Assembly: GCF_900289045.1 (NCBI RefSeq) | Contig: NZ_LT985188.1 | Span: 1,984,001-2,048,000, forward strand | Length of the DNA: 64,000 bases | Direction: 5' to 3' | Source: Micropruina glycogenica | GTDB taxonomy: Bacteria; Actinomycetota; Actinomycetes; Propionibacteriales; Propionibacteriaceae | Made by a program: the position numbers and the translations under genes | Shown here: piece by piece, positions 38,690 through 48,448 of the stretch | Position numbering within the stretch: the stretch's first letter is position 1 | Layout of the letters: every line of letters starts with the position of its first letter | The notes under the pieces: model-generated | What the model was told of the DNA's origin: nothing | Seen by the model: only the letters and a program-made list of their open reading frames with translations | Database searches by the model: none

Positions 38690-40099
38690 TCAGCCGTGCA
38701 ACTCGTAGATGCGCACCGAGTTGGTCTGACCGCCGAACCGGGCCGGGTTGCCGGCCACGATCACGATTAAGTCGCCCGGCTTCACCCAGCCGGTTTCGAG
38801 CAGCGCGTCCTGCACCGACTCGACCATGGCCTCGGTGGTGGTGAACTCGGGCGTCACCCACGACTGCACGCCCCAGCACAACGTCAGTTCCTGTGCCGTG
38901 CGCGGCTTGGGCGTGAACGCCATGATCGGAATCTCGCTGCGCAACCGGGCCAGCCGGTGCGGGGTGTCGCCCGAAATGGTGAACGCGGCCAGGTACTTGG
39001 CACCGATGCGGGTGGCGATGTCGATGGCGGCGATCGAGATGACGCCCGAGTGGGTGTGCGGGTCCCAGTCGATGGCGCGAATCTGATGCAGTCCCTGTTC
39101 TTCGGTGTAGTTGATGATGCGGCTCATCACCGCGACCGCTTCGATCGGGTACTCGCCCATCGCGGTCTCGCCCGACAGCATCACGGCGTCGGCGCCGTCC
39201 AGAATCGCGTTGGCCACATCAGAGGTCTCGGCCCGGGTGGGCTGCGGGGCGCTGATCATCGACTCGAGCATCTGGGTGGCCACGATCACCGGCTTGGCCC
39301 ATTTGCGGGCGCTCTCGATGATGCGCTTCTGCACCGACGGCACCTGCTCGGGGGGTAGTTCGACGCCCAGGTCACCGCGGGCCACCATGATCGCGTCGAA
39401 GGTGTCGATGATCTCTTGCAGGTTGGCCACGGCCTGCGGCTTCTCGATCTTGGCGATCACCGGCACGTGCCGGTCTTCTGAGTCCATGATCTCGCGCACG
39501 CGGTCATAGTCGGACGCGCTGCGCACGAACGACAGCGCCACCATGTCGACGCCGTGCCGCAGCGCCCAGCGCAGGTCGTGCTCGTCCTTTTCGGACAGGG
39601 CCGGCACCGACACCGCGACGCCGGGCAGGTTGATGCCCTTGTTGTTCGACACCCGGCCACCGACCACGACCTCGGTGATCACCTCGGTGTCGGTCACCTC
39701 GACCGCCCGAAGCCGCAGCTTGCCGTCGTCGATCAGAATGTCGTCGCCGGGCTGCACGTCCTGGGTGAGCGTCTTCAGCGTGGTGCCCGCCCGCTCGGCG
39801 GTGCCCAGCACGTCGTCGGTGGTGATCACGAACTGCTCGCCCGGCACCAGAATGGCGAAGTCGTTCTCGAACCTCGTCAGCCTGATCTTGGGGCCCTGCA
39901 GGTCGGCGAACACGCCCACCGGGCGGCCCACCTCGTGCGACGCGTCACGCACCAGCTTGAGCCGGCGTATGTGCTCTTTGTGGTCGCCGTGCGACATGTT
40001 GAGCCGAGCCACGTTCACGCCGGCCTCGATCAGGCCGATCACCCGCTCAAGGCTGTCGGTGGACGGACCCAGTGTTGCTACGATCTTCGCTCTACGCAC
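38690..40099 (-). CDS. pyk: Pyruvate kinase
   Basis: Converts phosphoenolpyruvate and ADP to pyruvate and ATP. The 469-residue product has KIVATLGPS at the N-terminus, NMSHGDHKEH, FADLQGPKIRL, the catalytic-lysine signature VIAKIEKPQAVANL (about 215-228), the Mg2+ site ARGDLGVELP, and VATQMLESMI with PTRAETSDVANAI. The C-terminal allosteric domain is present. GTG at 40099 is chosen because TAAGCT lies seven bases upstream, another leaderless arrangement, and VRRAKIVATLGPS matches the family start; the frame upstream has no similarity. Confidence 0.96.
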   Translation of the reverse strand: MRRAKIVATLGPSTDSLERVIGLIEAGVNVARLNMSHGDHKEHIRRLKLVRDASHEVGRPVGVFADLQGPKIRLTRFENDFAILVPGEQFVITTDDVLGTAERAGTTLKTLTQDVQPGDDILIDDGKLRLRAVEVTDTEVITEVVVGGRVSNNKGINLPGVAVSVPALSEKDEHDLRWALRHGVDMVALSFVRSASDYDRVREIMDSEDRHVPVIAKIEKPQAVANLQEIIDTFDAIMVARGDLGVELPPEQVPSVQKRIIESARKWAKPVIVATQMLESMISAPQPTRAETSDVANAILDGADAVMLSGETAMGEYPIEAVAVMSRIINYTEEQGLHQIRAIDWDPHTHSGVISIAAIDIATRIGAKYLAAFTISGDTPHRLARLRSEIPIMAFTPKPRTAQELTLCWGVQSWVTPEFTTTEAMVESVQDALLETGWVKPGDLIVIVAGNPARFGGQTNSVRIYELHG

Positions 40100-40106
40100 G
40101 GTCGTC

Positions 40107-40112
40107 AGCTTA
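40107..40112 (-). promoter_or_regulatory. -10 element of leaderless pyk promoter
   Basis: TAAGCT on the minus strand, seven bases before the GTG, with no ribosome site. It separates pyk from rluD, which ends 54 bases before the pyk start. Confidence 0.5.
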
Positions 40113-40152
40113 GCGATAGCACGTGACGAGAGTGTTTCACCACGGTGCACGA

Positions 40153-41070
40153 TCAGTCGCGCGCCACCACGCCCAGGGCGTGGGCCAGGTCGTCGGGGTA
40201 GGGCGAGGTGAAGCGGACGGGTTCGCCCGAGCCGGGGTGGTCGAAACCGAGTTCGACCGCGTGCAGCCATTGGCGCTCCAGCCCGAGCCGGGCCGTCAGC
40301 ACCGGGTCGCCCCCGTACAGCGGGTCGCCCACGCAGGGGTGGCCGATGGCGGCCATATGCACCCTGATCTGGTGGGTGCGCCCGGTTTCGAGATGAACCT
40401 CGAGCAGGGTGGCGCCCCTGAACGCCTCCAAGGTGTCGTAGTGGGTGACACTGTGCCGACCGCCGTCGACGATCGCCATCTTCCAGTCGTGCCCCGGGTG
40501 CCGGCCGATGGGCGCGTCGATGGTGCCGGTGTGCGGGTCGGGGAAGCCCTGCACGAGCGCGTGGTACACCTTGTCGACCGTGCGGTCGCGAAAGGCGCGC
40601 TTGAGCAGCGTGTAGGCCCGCTCGCTCTTGGCCACCACCATCAGCCCCGACGTGCCCACATCGAGCCGCTGCACCACGCCCTGCCGTTCGGGCGCACCCG
40701 AGGTCGAGATGCGAAAGCCGGCGGCTGCGAGATGTTCGGTGACCGACGGCCCCGTCCACCCCAGCGACGGGTGGGCCGCCACCCCCGCCGGCTTGTCGAC
40801 CACGACGATGTCGGCGTCGTCGTGCATGATGCGCAGCCCGGCGACCATCTGCGGCACCACCGGAACCCCGGATGGCTGCGCAGGCAGCGTCACCTCGAGC
40901 AGTTCACCGCCGGCGACCCGCACGGACTTGCGCACCGCCCGTCCGTCGAGTTGCACGAGGCCCTGGGCGATCAGCTCGTCGACCCGGCTGCGCGACAACC
41001 CGGTCATGCGGGCCACCGCGCTGTCCACCCGTTCGCCGGCCAGCCCGTCGGGCACCAGGTGGACGCTCAC
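40153..41070 (-). CDS. RluA/RluD-family pseudouridine synthase
   Basis: 305 residues. N-terminal S4 RNA-binding domain (about 15-75; [18 protein letters not shown]) and the pseudouridine synthase catalytic domain with [12 protein letters not shown] and [17 protein letters not shown], where the Asp is the nucleophile (Gln replaces the usual His just before RLD), then [13 protein letters not shown]. RluD-type enzymes modify 23S rRNA helix 69; the exact target here is unproven. GTG at 41070 overlaps the lspA stop (GTGA). lspA-rluD adjacency is widely conserved. Confidence 0.92.
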   Translation of the reverse strand: MSVHLVPDGLAGERVDSAVARMTGLSRSRVDELIAQGLVQLDGRAVRKSVRVAGGELLEVTLPAQPSGVPVVPQMVAGLRIMHDDADIVVVDKPAGVAAHPSLGWTGPSVTEHLAAAGFRISTSGAPERQGVVQRLDVGTSGLMVVAKSERAYTLLKRAFRDRTVDKVYHALVQGFPDPHTGTIDAPIGRHPGHDWKMAIVDGGRHSVTHYDTLEAFRGATLLEVHLETGRTHQIRVHMAAIGHPCVGDPLYGGDPVLTARLGLERQWLHAVELGFDHPGSGEPVRFTSPYPDDLAHALGVVARD

Positions 41071-41648
41071 GACGCGGGCGTTCCGGTGTCGTCGCCGGAC
41101 GGCTTCGAGTCGGCCTTCTCGGGCCGGTCGACCCGCTCGCCGGCCAGGTTCACCTGCGTGATCATGGTCAGCCAGATCACGGTGACGGCAGCGAAGGTGA
41201 TCCAGATGTCGGCCACGTTGAACACGGCGAACCAGGGCACCTGCAGAAAGTCGATCACGTGGCCGTGAAACGGGCCCGGCTCACGGAACAGCCGGTCGAA
41301 CAGGTTGCCCGACACGCCGGCGAGCAGCAGGCCCGTCGCGGCCGCCCACCCGGGGTGCCGCACCCGCGGCACCATCCAGACCAGCAGAAAGATCATGGCG
41401 GCGATGGCCAGGCACGTGAGCAGCACGGTGGCACCCTCGCCCATGCTGAAGGCCGCGCCGGGGTTGCGAATCAGGTGCAGGTAGAGCTGACCCGGGATGA
41501 CCTGCACGGGCGAGGCGGGGTCGAGGTTGGCCAGCGCCCACCGTTTGGCCAGGAAGTCGGCGACGAAGCCGAGGGCGCCCAGCAGCACCGCCCAGAATGC
41601 GTAGCGTCGGTTCGGGGTGGCTATCGCCGTTCCTCCCGCTGCTTGCAC
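41067..41648 (-). CDS. lspA: Signal peptidase II (prolipoprotein)
   Basis: Membrane aspartyl protease that cleaves lipoprotein signal peptides before the lipidated Cys. Four membrane helices and the conserved patches are clear: [30 protein letters not shown] with the first catalytic Asp, VIDFLQV and FNVADIWI with the second. The start is uncertain. GTG at 41648 (193 residues) overlaps traR by 28 bases; GTG at 41657 is also possible. A good GGGAGG lies seven bases before an ATA codon at 41624 that overlaps the traR TAG stop and would give the family-like start (M)[10 protein letters not shown] (185 residues). Confidence 0.9.
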   Translation of the reverse strand: MQAAGGTAIATPNRRYAFWAVLLGALGFVADFLAKRWALANLDPASPVQVIPGQLYLHLIRNPGAAFSMGEGATVLLTCLAIAAMIFLLVWMVPRVRHPGWAAATGLLLAGVSGNLFDRLFREPGPFHGHVIDFLQVPWFAVFNVADIWITFAAVTVIWLTMITQVNLAGERVDRPEKADSKPSGDDTGTPAS

Positions 41649-42055
41649 GGAACGCACAGGGTGGCTCGGGGAAACACCTGCAACCGGTCTTTGCCGATCG
41701 GCTGGCCGCACGATTCGCATGTTCCGTACTCCCCCGATTCGAACAACCGCAGCGCGAGCTGCGCCTGCTCCAGCATCTCGCGGGCGTTCTGCGCCAGCGA
41801 CATCTCCTGGTCGCGCTCGAAGTTCGACGAACCGACGTCGGCGGGGTCGCGGCCGGCGCCCTCGCTGCCGTCTGAGAACAGGTCTTTCAGGCCCGCCTCG
41901 GCCACCGAGATCGCGCGTTCGAGCCGGGCCACCTCACCGGTCAGTTCGTCGCGGATCTCGTCGAGTTCTTCGGCCGTCCAGGGTTCTTCACCCTCGGCGA
42001 CCGGAATGGACGCGGTCGGGTCGGCGACCCGGTTCGCGTGGCGAGCCGTAGGCAT
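41621..42055 (-). CDS. TraR/DksA C4-type zinc finger protein
   Basis: 144 residues: an N-terminal helical hairpin (about 25-110) and a C-terminal zinc finger [25 protein letters not shown] type (CxxC-x17-CxxC, about 114-137). DksA/TraR proteins reach into the RNA polymerase secondary channel; actinobacterial members next to lspA are similar in shape but of less certain function. AAGGAG is the ribosome site. It ends within the lspA start region, so lspA is probably coupled to it. Confidence 0.87.
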   Translation of the reverse strand: MPTARHANRVADPTASIPVAEGEEPWTAEELDEIRDELTGEVARLERAISVAEAGLKDLFSDGSEGAGRDPADVGSSNFERDQEMSLAQNAREMLEQAQLALRLFESGEYGTCESCGQPIGKDRLQVFPRATLCVPCKQREERR

Positions 42056-42130
42056 CGGGGGACTCCTTCAGTCGTGTCCGAGCGCAGAGAGTACCACCCG
42101 CCGCGACGCGACCGAAGGCGTGACGCGCGA

Positions 42131-43204
42131 TCAGTTCTGATCGTTCAGCAGCGCGTCCAGGCGCGGGGTTGCCGATTGGCCGGCCGGCTGGTTCAGCACC
42201 TCGGGAACGTCGTCGGGCTGGGCGTTGCCCGCGAGCGAATCGAGGTGCGCCTTGAGCTGGGTGGTCAGGCTGTCGCGGTAGCGCGCCTCGAACGACCGCA
42301 GGTGGTCGACCTTGCCGCGCAACTCGTCGCGCTCGCCCTCGAGCGAGCTGAACAGCTCGGCGCGGCGCTGGTCGATCTCACTTTGCAGGGCCTCGGCCTT
42401 CGCCCGCAGTTCGACGGCGAGCGAGTCGGCGGCCGCCTTCGACTGGGTTTCGATCTCTTCGGCCCGTGACTTGGCGCCGCTGAGCGTCTCGTGGGCCTGG
42501 CCCGCGGCCTGCTCGACCGTCGAGTCGGCCTTGGCGGTGGCGTCGGCGGTGATGCGTTGCGCCTCGTCGGCGGCTTCGCTGACCAGCCGCTCGGCCTGCT
42601 CGGTGGCCATCTGCAGCAGCTTGGTGACGGCGGGGGCCGCGTCGGGGGCGGCGGTCACCACGATGTTCTCGACCTTGCCGGTGCGCTCGTCGGCAGCGCC
42701 GCGGGCGGCTTCGAGATCGGCCTGTGCGCTCGCCAGTTGGCTCTCGAGTTCGGCGATGCGCTGGTCGCGCTCCGCCAGGTCGGTGGTGGCCTGGTCGCGG
42801 TCTTTCTTGGCCTGGTCGAGCTCGGCCTGCAGCGCGCTGAGCGCGCCGCTCTGATCGCCCTCGGCCAGCGACGCGCGGGCCGCGTCCAACTCGCCCTGCA
42901 CCCCGGCCAGTTCGGTGCCGCGACCCTCGAGCTCGCCGCGCAGCCGCTCGACCTCGGCGTGCGACTCGTTCAACTGGCGCCGCAGCACGTCGGCCGAGCG
43001 GTCGTCGCCGGGTGCGGCGGCGTCGCCCTCGCCACCGGCGGTCAGCGCGTCGAGCTGCTGCTTGAGGGTCTCGTTCTCCTCGCCCAACTGCTGCAGCGTC
43101 ACCTCGACCTTGTCGACGAAGTTGTCGACGTCCATCGGCTCGTACCCGTTGCGCCGGGCCAAGTGGAATCGGGTTTGACGGACCTGCTCCAGGGACAGGG
43201 TCAT
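42131..43204 (-). CDS. divIVA: Polar growth protein DivIVA/Wag31
   Basis: Coiled-coil scaffold that marks cell poles and directs polar peptidoglycan synthesis in actinomycetes. The 357-residue product begins with the DivIVA membrane-targeting domain (MTLSLEQVRQTRFHLARRNG then MDVDNFVDKVEVTLQQL, about 1-45), followed by a low-complexity linker (about 52-68), a long heptad-rich coiled coil (about 70-180) and a second one (about 215-310), and a Gln/Pro-rich tail. Longer than mycobacterial Wag31 (about 260). Placed after sepF-yggT as in other actinobacterial dcw clusters. Confidence 0.93.
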   Translation of the reverse strand: MTLSLEQVRQTRFHLARRNGYEPMDVDNFVDKVEVTLQQLGEENETLKQQLDALTAGGEGDAAAPGDDRSADVLRRQLNESHAEVERLRGELEGRGTELAGVQGELDAARASLAEGDQSGALSALQAELDQAKKDRDQATTDLAERDQRIAELESQLASAQADLEAARGAADERTGKVENIVVTAAPDAAPAVTKLLQMATEQAERLVSEAADEAQRITADATAKADSTVEQAAGQAHETLSGAKSRAEEIETQSKAAADSLAVELRAKAEALQSEIDQRRAELFSSLEGERDELRGKVDHLRSFEARYRDSLTTQLKAHLDSLAGNAQPDDVPEVLNQPAGQSATPRLDALLNDQN

Positions 43205-43304
43205 GCTTCACCTCACGGAAGAGTCTTTGCTCGATTGGGCCTTCGTCAGGCTAGCCGGTTCGGTAGCGCCATGCCAAAGCCTGCGACGAAGCAGAATCGG
43301 CCTG

Positions 43305-43595
43305 TCAGGCGAAGATGTAGGGGATCATTCGCTGCGCGAACGACAGGCCGAGAAACAGCACCAGAAAGCCCAGATCGAAACTGGTCGAACCGATGCGCAG
43401 GGGCGGGATGATCCTGCCCATGAAGCGGAGCGGCGGATCAGTGAGCGTGTAGACGAACTCGGCGATCACCAGCATCACCCCACGCGGCTGCCAGTCGCGC
43501 ACGAACAGCGGAATGAACGACAGCACAGCCCGCACCATGAGAACGGCCAGGTACGCCCACAGCACGTACCACAGGATCAATCCGACCAACTGCAC
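43305..43595 (-). CDS. YggT-family membrane protein
   Basis: 96-residue protein with two YggT-type hydrophobic hairpins (about 1-22 and 65-88) and the family signature PLRFMGRIIPPLRIG near residue 52. Molecular role is not established; location between sepF and divIVA suggests a link to division or membrane organisation. GTG at 43595 is preferred because AAGGAA then sits six bases upstream; a GTG two codons earlier abuts that site. Confidence 0.88.
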   Translation of the reverse strand: MQLVGLILWYVLWAYLAVLMVRAVLSFIPLFVRDWQPRGVMLVIAEFVYTLTDPPLRFMGRIIPPLRIGSTSFDLGFLVLFLGLSFAQRMIPYIFA

Positions 43596-43638
43596 GGGCA
43601 CTTCCTTCAGGTGTCGAGCCGCAGGTCACGCCGCCTGC

Positions 43639-44160
43639 TCAGCTCTGGTTGTAGAACCCTCCGGCAATGCGCTCCTTGTCTTCCGCCGTCACGTTCACGT
43701 TCTGCGGCGAGAGTAGGAACACCTTGCTGGTGATGCGTTCAATACTGCCATGCAGCCCGAAGATCAGCCCGGCGGCGAAATCGACCAGCCGCTTGGCGTC
43801 GACGTCTTCCATGTCGCCGAGGTTCATGATCACCGGCACGCCGTCGCGAAAGTTCTCACCGATGGTGCGCGCCTCGTTGTAGGTGCGCGGGTGCACGGTG
43901 ATGATGCGGCTGATGTCGGCGGTGCGCGGAGCGGGCGCGACCGGACGACGCGATTCGAGTTCGGTGACGGTGGCCGCCGCGGGTACGGGGGCGGCCGGGG
44001 CTGCCTGGGACGACGCCTGCGGGGCGTGGGCCTGCTGCTGCCGGTCGTCGTCGCGCGGCACCTGCTGGGTGACGTCGTCGGCACCGTACTCAGAGCCGGC
44101 GTAGTTGTTGTCGGACACCAACCCCAGCCACACGGCGGCCTTCTTCAGTGCGTCAGCCAT
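43639..44160 (-). CDS. sepF: Cell division protein SepF
   Basis: Membrane anchor for FtsZ in Gram-positives; in actinobacteria, which lack FtsA, it is the main tether. The 173-residue product has an N-terminal amphipathic helix ([15 protein letters not shown]), a Gln/Ala/Pro-rich linker (about 35-75) and the conserved globular domain (about 80-173) with [22 protein letters not shown] split by the usual glycine turn. Start ATG 44160 follows GAGGGG. The long frame upstream of it has no similarity. Confidence 0.94.
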   Translation of the reverse strand: MADALKKAAVWLGLVSDNNYAGSEYGADDVTQQVPRDDDRQQQAHAPQASSQAAPAAPVPAAATVTELESRRPVAPAPRTADISRIITVHPRTYNEARTIGENFRDGVPVIMNLGDMEDVDAKRLVDFAAGLIFGLHGSIERITSKVFLLSPQNVNVTAEDKERIAGGFYNQS

Positions 44161-44215
44161 TTCAAACCCCTCATCAATTGCGGTAGCCACTGCAACGTAC
44201 CCATGGTGGCAGCGC

Positions 44216-44947
44216 TCAGCCGGCATTCTTCGTGCGACACGCACCGGCGAGCCAGATGATGCCGGCCTGCCGTCCCGACGCCGCCGCGTCACGGCGATAC
44301 GAGTGCAGGTCGGCACTTTCGAGGGTGCACGCAGCCACGTCGACCGTCTCGACGCCCAGGTGGGCGAGCACCCGGGCCGCGCCGGCGCCGAGGTCGAGGG
44401 CGGGCGTGCCCCATGAGGTGGTCGAGCGGCTGCCGGGCACCTGCTGCGCGACCTGGTCGGCCAGCTCTTTCGGCACCTCGTAGCAGGCGCCGCACACGTG
44501 CGGGCCGATCCAGGCGGTCAGCTGCCGCGCCCCCCTGGCACGCAGCGCCGCAACGGTGGCCTGCAGCACCCCCGCCGCCAGCCCCACCCGGCCCGCGTGC
44601 GCGGCGCCGATCACACCGGCGGCCGCATCAGCGAACAGCACCGGCACACAGTCGGCCACCCGCACCGCCAGCGCCACGCGGGGCCGGGTGGCCACCAGCG
44701 CGTCGGCTTCGGTGCCGGCCAGTTCGGCCACGCTCAGTTCGTCGGCGTCGGCCACCGTGACGCCGTGCACCTGCCGCACCACGGCCAGAGGCAGACCCAG
44801 GTCGGCCTCGATCACACCCAGGCCGGCGGCACGTCCGCCCGCGCCGTGCGCGCCGCCCAGGCTGAGCAGCGAGCCGTCTGCGGCGGTGGCGTCAGAAAAA
44901 GCGACCCCGACGCCGTCGGCGCCGGGGTCACGGAAGAACCGGTACAT
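44216..44947 (-). CDS. pgeF: Purine nucleoside phosphorylase/laccase-domain protein PgeF (YfiH)
   Basis: 243 residues. Zinc-site signatures of the YfiH family: RQVHG near residue 58, [11 protein letters not shown] near 98, [13 protein letters not shown] near 114 (Arg-Val where many members have Trp-Arg) and [14 protein letters not shown] near 147. In E. coli the protein removes mis-incorporated serine from UDP-MurNAc intermediates, and other members act as adenosine phosphorylase/deaminase. It starts two bases after the ftsZ stop, so it is coupled to division genes. The PLP protein gene yggS, often found next to it, is not here. Confidence 0.9.
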   Translation of the reverse strand: MYRFFRDPGADGVGVAFSDATAADGSLLSLGGAHGAGGRAAGLGVIEADLGLPLAVVRQVHGVTVADADELSVAELAGTEADALVATRPRVALAVRVADCVPVLFADAAAGVIGAAHAGRVGLAAGVLQATVAALRARGARQLTAWIGPHVCGACYEVPKELADQVAQQVPGSRSTTSWGTPALDLGAGAARVLAHLGVETVDVAACTLESADLHSYRRDAAASGRQAGIIWLAGACRTKNAG

Positions 44948-44949
44948 GA

Positions 44950-46137
44950 CTACTTCAGAAACTCCGGCACGTCGAGATCGTCGTCGGGAGCGGCCGGACG
45001 CGGCTGGTACGGCGCCGCCGGACGCTCTTGGGGCTGCTCCTGCGGCCTGGTCACCGGCTCGGGAGCCGGGGTGGGCTCGGGACGGGCGAACGTGGGCTGG
45101 GGCGCCGGCGTCGCCGGGGCCTGCGTGGCCGGGCGGCTCTGCCGCAGGTCGGGCGCCCGGGTGATGCCCGGCTGGCGGCGCGGCGGCTGCCCGCCGTCGA
45201 AGCCGGCCGCGATCACGGTGACCCGCACCTCGTCGCCCAGGGCGTCGTCGATCACGGTGCCGAAGATGATGTTGGCGTCTTCGTGCGCGGCGCTCTCGAT
45301 GAGGTTGGCCGCGGCCGACACCTCGAACAGGCCCAGGTCGGAGCCACCGGCGATCGACAGCAGCACCCCGTGGGCGCCGTCGATGCTGGCCTCCAGCAGC
45401 GGCGAGCTGACGGCCATCTCGGCGGCGGCGCGGGCCCGGTCTTCACCGCGGGCCGAACCGATGCCCATCAGGGCCGAGCCGGCGTTGCTCATCACGGCCT
45501 TGACGTCGGCGAAGTCCAGGTTGATCAGGCCGGGTGTGGTGATCAGGTCGGTGATGCCCGAGACGCCCTGCATGAGCACCTGGTCGGCCTGCTTGAAGGC
45601 GTCCAGGATCGCCACCTGGTGGTCGGTCATCTCCAACAACTTGTCGTTGGGGATCACGATCAGGGTGTCGACCTCTTCGCGAAGGCTGACGATGCCGTTG
45701 TCGGCCTGGGTGGCGCGGCGCTTGCCCTCGAAACTGAACGGCCGGGTGACCACACCGATGGTCAGGGCACCCAGGGAGCGGGCGATGCGCGCCACGACGG
45801 GGGCGCCACCGGTGCCGGTGCCGCCGCCCTCACCGGCGGTGACGAACACCATGTCGGCGCCCTTGAGCACCTCTTCGATCTCGTCGGAATGGTCTTCGGC
45901 CGCCTGCCGCCCCTTGTCGGGGTCGGCGCCGGCGCCGAGGCCACGGGTCAGGTCGCGACCGATGTCGAGCTTGACGTCGGCGTCGCTCATCAGGAGCGCC
46001 TGGGCGTCGGTGTTGACGGCGATGAACTCCACGCCGCGCAGGCCCGATTCGATCATGCGGTTGACGGCGTTGACGCCACCGCCCCCGACCCCCACGACCT
46101 TGATGACCGCCAAGTAGTTCTGGGATGCACTGCCCAC
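44950..46137 (-). CDS. ftsZ: Cell division protein FtsZ
   Basis: Tubulin-like GTPase that builds the Z ring. The 395-residue product has the N-terminal GTP-binding domain with [12 protein letters not shown], the tubulin signature [10 protein letters not shown] (about 105-114), the T7 catalytic loop [11 protein letters not shown] (about 205-215) and a C-terminal domain to about 315. A Pro/Gln-rich linker leads to the terminal peptide [10 protein letters not shown], the docking site for SepF and FtsW. GTG at 46137 is used, with AGGAATCTCC before it. A 184-base gap to ftsQ allows its own promoter. Confidence 0.97.
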   Translation of the reverse strand: MGSASQNYLAVIKVVGVGGGGVNAVNRMIESGLRGVEFIAVNTDAQALLMSDADVKLDIGRDLTRGLGAGADPDKGRQAAEDHSDEIEEVLKGADMVFVTAGEGGGTGTGGAPVVARIARSLGALTIGVVTRPFSFEGKRRATQADNGIVSLREEVDTLIVIPNDKLLEMTDHQVAILDAFKQADQVLMQGVSGITDLITTPGLINLDFADVKAVMSNAGSALMGIGSARGEDRARAAAEMAVSSPLLEASIDGAHGVLLSIAGGSDLGLFEVSAAANLIESAAHEDANIIFGTVIDDALGDEVRVTVIAAGFDGGQPPRRQPGITRAPDLRQSRPATQAPATPAPQPTFARPEPTPAPEPVTRPQEQPQERPAAPYQPRPAAPDDDLDVPEFLK

Positions 46138-46321
46138 GGAGATTCCTACCTCAATACCGATTGCGCGGTTGCCGAAAACTAAGTCTCAAGTCGCGGTGTA
46201 GACCCTGGGAAGGCACCTGTAAGACGTCGGCTCAAAGGCTACGCAGAGGGGCTCGTCCGCGTCCAACGGGGGGCCCGTCTTCGGCGCGTCCCTCAACCAC
46301 AACTTCAGGGTTGCTTGAAAA

Positions 46322-47047
46322 TCACTTCACGGTGGGATTGGACGGCGCCGAAACGTCGTAGACGGTGCCCTTCTGCTGCAGCAGCGGCACGATCACCTGC
46401 GCCTTCAGCGCCGACTGGTCGGCACTGCCCCAGACGACCCTCACACCGCCGTCCAGTTGCAGGGTGATGCTGTCGGCGGTCTCGGCGCTCACCTGCCGCA
46501 CCCGTGTGTGCACCTCAGCCGGCAACGCGCTCAGCACGGTACCCAGATCACGCACCAGGCGCGGGTCGTTACCGGTGATCTGGGCGATCATCAGGCCCTT
46601 GGGTGCGTCGGCGGCAGAGTTGAAGATGACCCCCTCGTGGTCGGCGATCCAGTACCCGCCGGGGGTTTCGATGGCGAACAGCGGGGTGCGTTCGACGATG
46701 CGAATACCGATCGTGCCCGGCCACACCCGACTCACGGTGACGGTGTCGACGGCCGGCAGCCCGGCCACGCGGGTGGCCACGGCATCGAGATCGACCCGGG
46801 CCAACGGGGTGCCCGGCGACACGTCGGCTAGTCGCCGCACGTCGTCGGCGTTGGTGATCGTGGCACCGCTCACCTCGATGGTGCGCACACCCAGCACGGT
46901 CGAGAACAGCAGCAGCCAGGTCAGGCCCCCCAGCACGGCCAGCACGCCGGCGGCCACCCCCAGCCACAGCCATCGGCGGCGGCGGTCGCGGCGCCGGCGC
47001 AGGTCGATGCGCCCGGTGGCGTCGCTGATTCTGGTCATGGTGCTCAT
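46322..47047 (-). CDS. ftsQ: Cell division protein FtsQ
   Basis: 241-residue bitopic protein of the divisome. It has an Arg-rich cytoplasmic N-terminus (LRRRRDRRRR), one membrane helix (about 28-50), a POTRA domain (about 52-122; VRTIEVSGATITNADDVRRL) and an FtsQ beta domain (about 125-235). It recruits FtsL/FtsB and FtsI-FtsW. ATG at 47047 overlaps the murC stop (ATGA). Only 184 bases separate it from ftsZ, with no ftsA between, the actinobacterial arrangement. Confidence 0.93.
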   Translation of the reverse strand: MSTMTRISDATGRIDLRRRRDRRRRWLWLGVAAGVLAVLGGLTWLLLFSTVLGVRTIEVSGATITNADDVRRLADVSPGTPLARVDLDAVATRVAGLPAVDTVTVSRVWPGTIGIRIVERTPLFAIETPGGYWIADHEGVIFNSAADAPKGLMIAQITGNDPRLVRDLGTVLSALPAEVHTRVRQVSAETADSITLQLDGGVRVVWGSADQSALKAQVIVPLLQQKGTVYDVSAPSNPTVK

Positions 47048-48447
47048 TTCATCACCTGCGCCATCGTGGCCGGGCCCACAGCGGTGACGTCGCCGGCGCC
47101 GATGGTGAGGGCGAGGTCGCCCGGTCGCAGCACGCGTGCCAGTACGCCGGGCGCGTGCCGCTTGTCGGCCACGTAGGTCACCCGAGCGCCGGCGGAGCGT
47201 GCCGCGTCGGCCACGAGTTCGCCCGTCACGCCGGCGATCGGGTCTTCGCGGGCCGGGTACACGTCGAGCACGACCACCTCATCGGCCAGCGCCAACGCCG
47301 CGCCGAACGCGCCCGCGAAGTCGCGGGTGCGGGTGAACAGGTGCGGCTGAAACAGCGCCACCAGCCGGCCCTGGCCGGCGATCGGACGGGCCGCGGTGAG
47401 CAGGGCGCGCACCTCGGTGGGGTGATGGGCGTAGTCGTCGTAGATTCGCGCTCCGTTGATCTCGCCCACGAAACTGAACCGGCGGTGCGTGCCGCGAAAC
47501 GCCTCGGCGGCCGCCCGCAGCGCGTGCCCCGGCAGGCCGAGGGCCCGGCCGATCGCATAGCCGACCGCGGCATTGTGCAGGTTGTAGCGGCCGGGCACCG
47601 ACAGCTGCAACGGGCCGGCGTCGTCGTGCGCCACGAGGGTCGCCCGGGCAGCCGGCTGATCGACCACCAGATCGGTCAGCCGCACGTCGGCCCGCGCCGA
47701 CTCGCCGACGGTGATCACCCGCCGTCCGTCGCCCTCGACCAGTGGCCGTAGCGCCTCGGCGCTCTGGTCGTCGGCCGACAGCACGACGGTGCGCACCAGC
47801 GGTTGCCGGCAGAGGAGCGCGAACCCGTCGAAGTAGTGCTCGGCGGTGCCCCAGTTGTCGAGGTGGTCGGCTTCGATGTTGGTGACCGCCACCACCTCGG
47901 CGGGGTACTGCAGAAACGAGCCGTCGGACTCGTCGGCCTCGACCACGAAGGCCTCACCGGTGCCGATGTGCGAGCTGCGGCCGGTGGCGGCCAGCGGCGA
48001 CCCGATCACGTAGGAGGGGTCGGTGTCGAGTTCGGCCAGCAGTTGTGCGGTCATGCCGGTGGTGGTGGTCTTGCCGTGCGTGCCGGTGATCGCCACCCCG
48101 CGATGGCCCAGCATCAGCGCCCCGAGCGCCGCGCTGCGATGCCACACCCGCAGCCCGCGACGCCTGGCTTCGGCCAGTTCGACATTGCCCTCGCGAATCG
48201 CGGACGACACCACCACGGTGGCCGCCTCGCCCAGGTTGGCGGCGTCGTGCCCGACGTGCACCTCGATGCCGCGCTCACGCAGTTGGCGAAGGGCGGCCGA
48301 ATCGGCCTGGTCGCTACCCGACACCGGCACCCCGGCGTCGGCGTAGGCGGCGGCGATGCCGCTCATGCCGGCCCCGCCGATGGCGATGAAGTGCACCGGC
48401 CCAAGCTCGTGGACGCCGACCAGCGGCACGGGTTCGACCAGGGGCAT
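47044..48447 (-). CDS. murC: UDP-N-acetylmuramate--L-alanine ligase
   Basis: Adds L-Ala to UDP-MurNAc. The 467-residue product has the Mur N-terminal domain GGAGMSGIAAAYAD (about 23-36), the ATP loop ITGTHGKTTTTGM (about 120-132), EADESDGSFLQ with the catalytic Glu near 170, and a C-terminal ligase domain with YDDYAHHPTEVRA near 340. Start ATG 48447 lies one base after the murG stop. Order murG-murC-ftsQ is standard. Confidence 0.96.
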   Translation of the reverse strand: MPLVEPVPLVGVHELGPVHFIAIGGAGMSGIAAAYADAGVPVSGSDQADSAALRQLRERGIEVHVGHDAANLGEAATVVVSSAIREGNVELAEARRRGLRVWHRSAALGALMLGHRGVAITGTHGKTTTTGMTAQLLAELDTDPSYVIGSPLAATGRSSHIGTGEAFVVEADESDGSFLQYPAEVVAVTNIEADHLDNWGTAEHYFDGFALLCRQPLVRTVVLSADDQSAEALRPLVEGDGRRVITVGESARADVRLTDLVVDQPAARATLVAHDDAGPLQLSVPGRYNLHNAAVGYAIGRALGLPGHALRAAAEAFRGTHRRFSFVGEINGARIYDDYAHHPTEVRALLTAARPIAGQGRLVALFQPHLFTRTRDFAGAFGAALALADEVVVLDVYPAREDPIAGVTGELVADAARSAGARVTYVADKRHAPGVLARVLRPGDLALTIGAGDVTAVGPATMAQVMK

Positions 48448-48448
48448 A

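Noticed and set aside
46138-46321. Missing ftsA between ftsQ and ftsZ as an anomaly
   Set aside because: Absence of ftsA is normal in actinobacteria, where SepF takes its tethering role.
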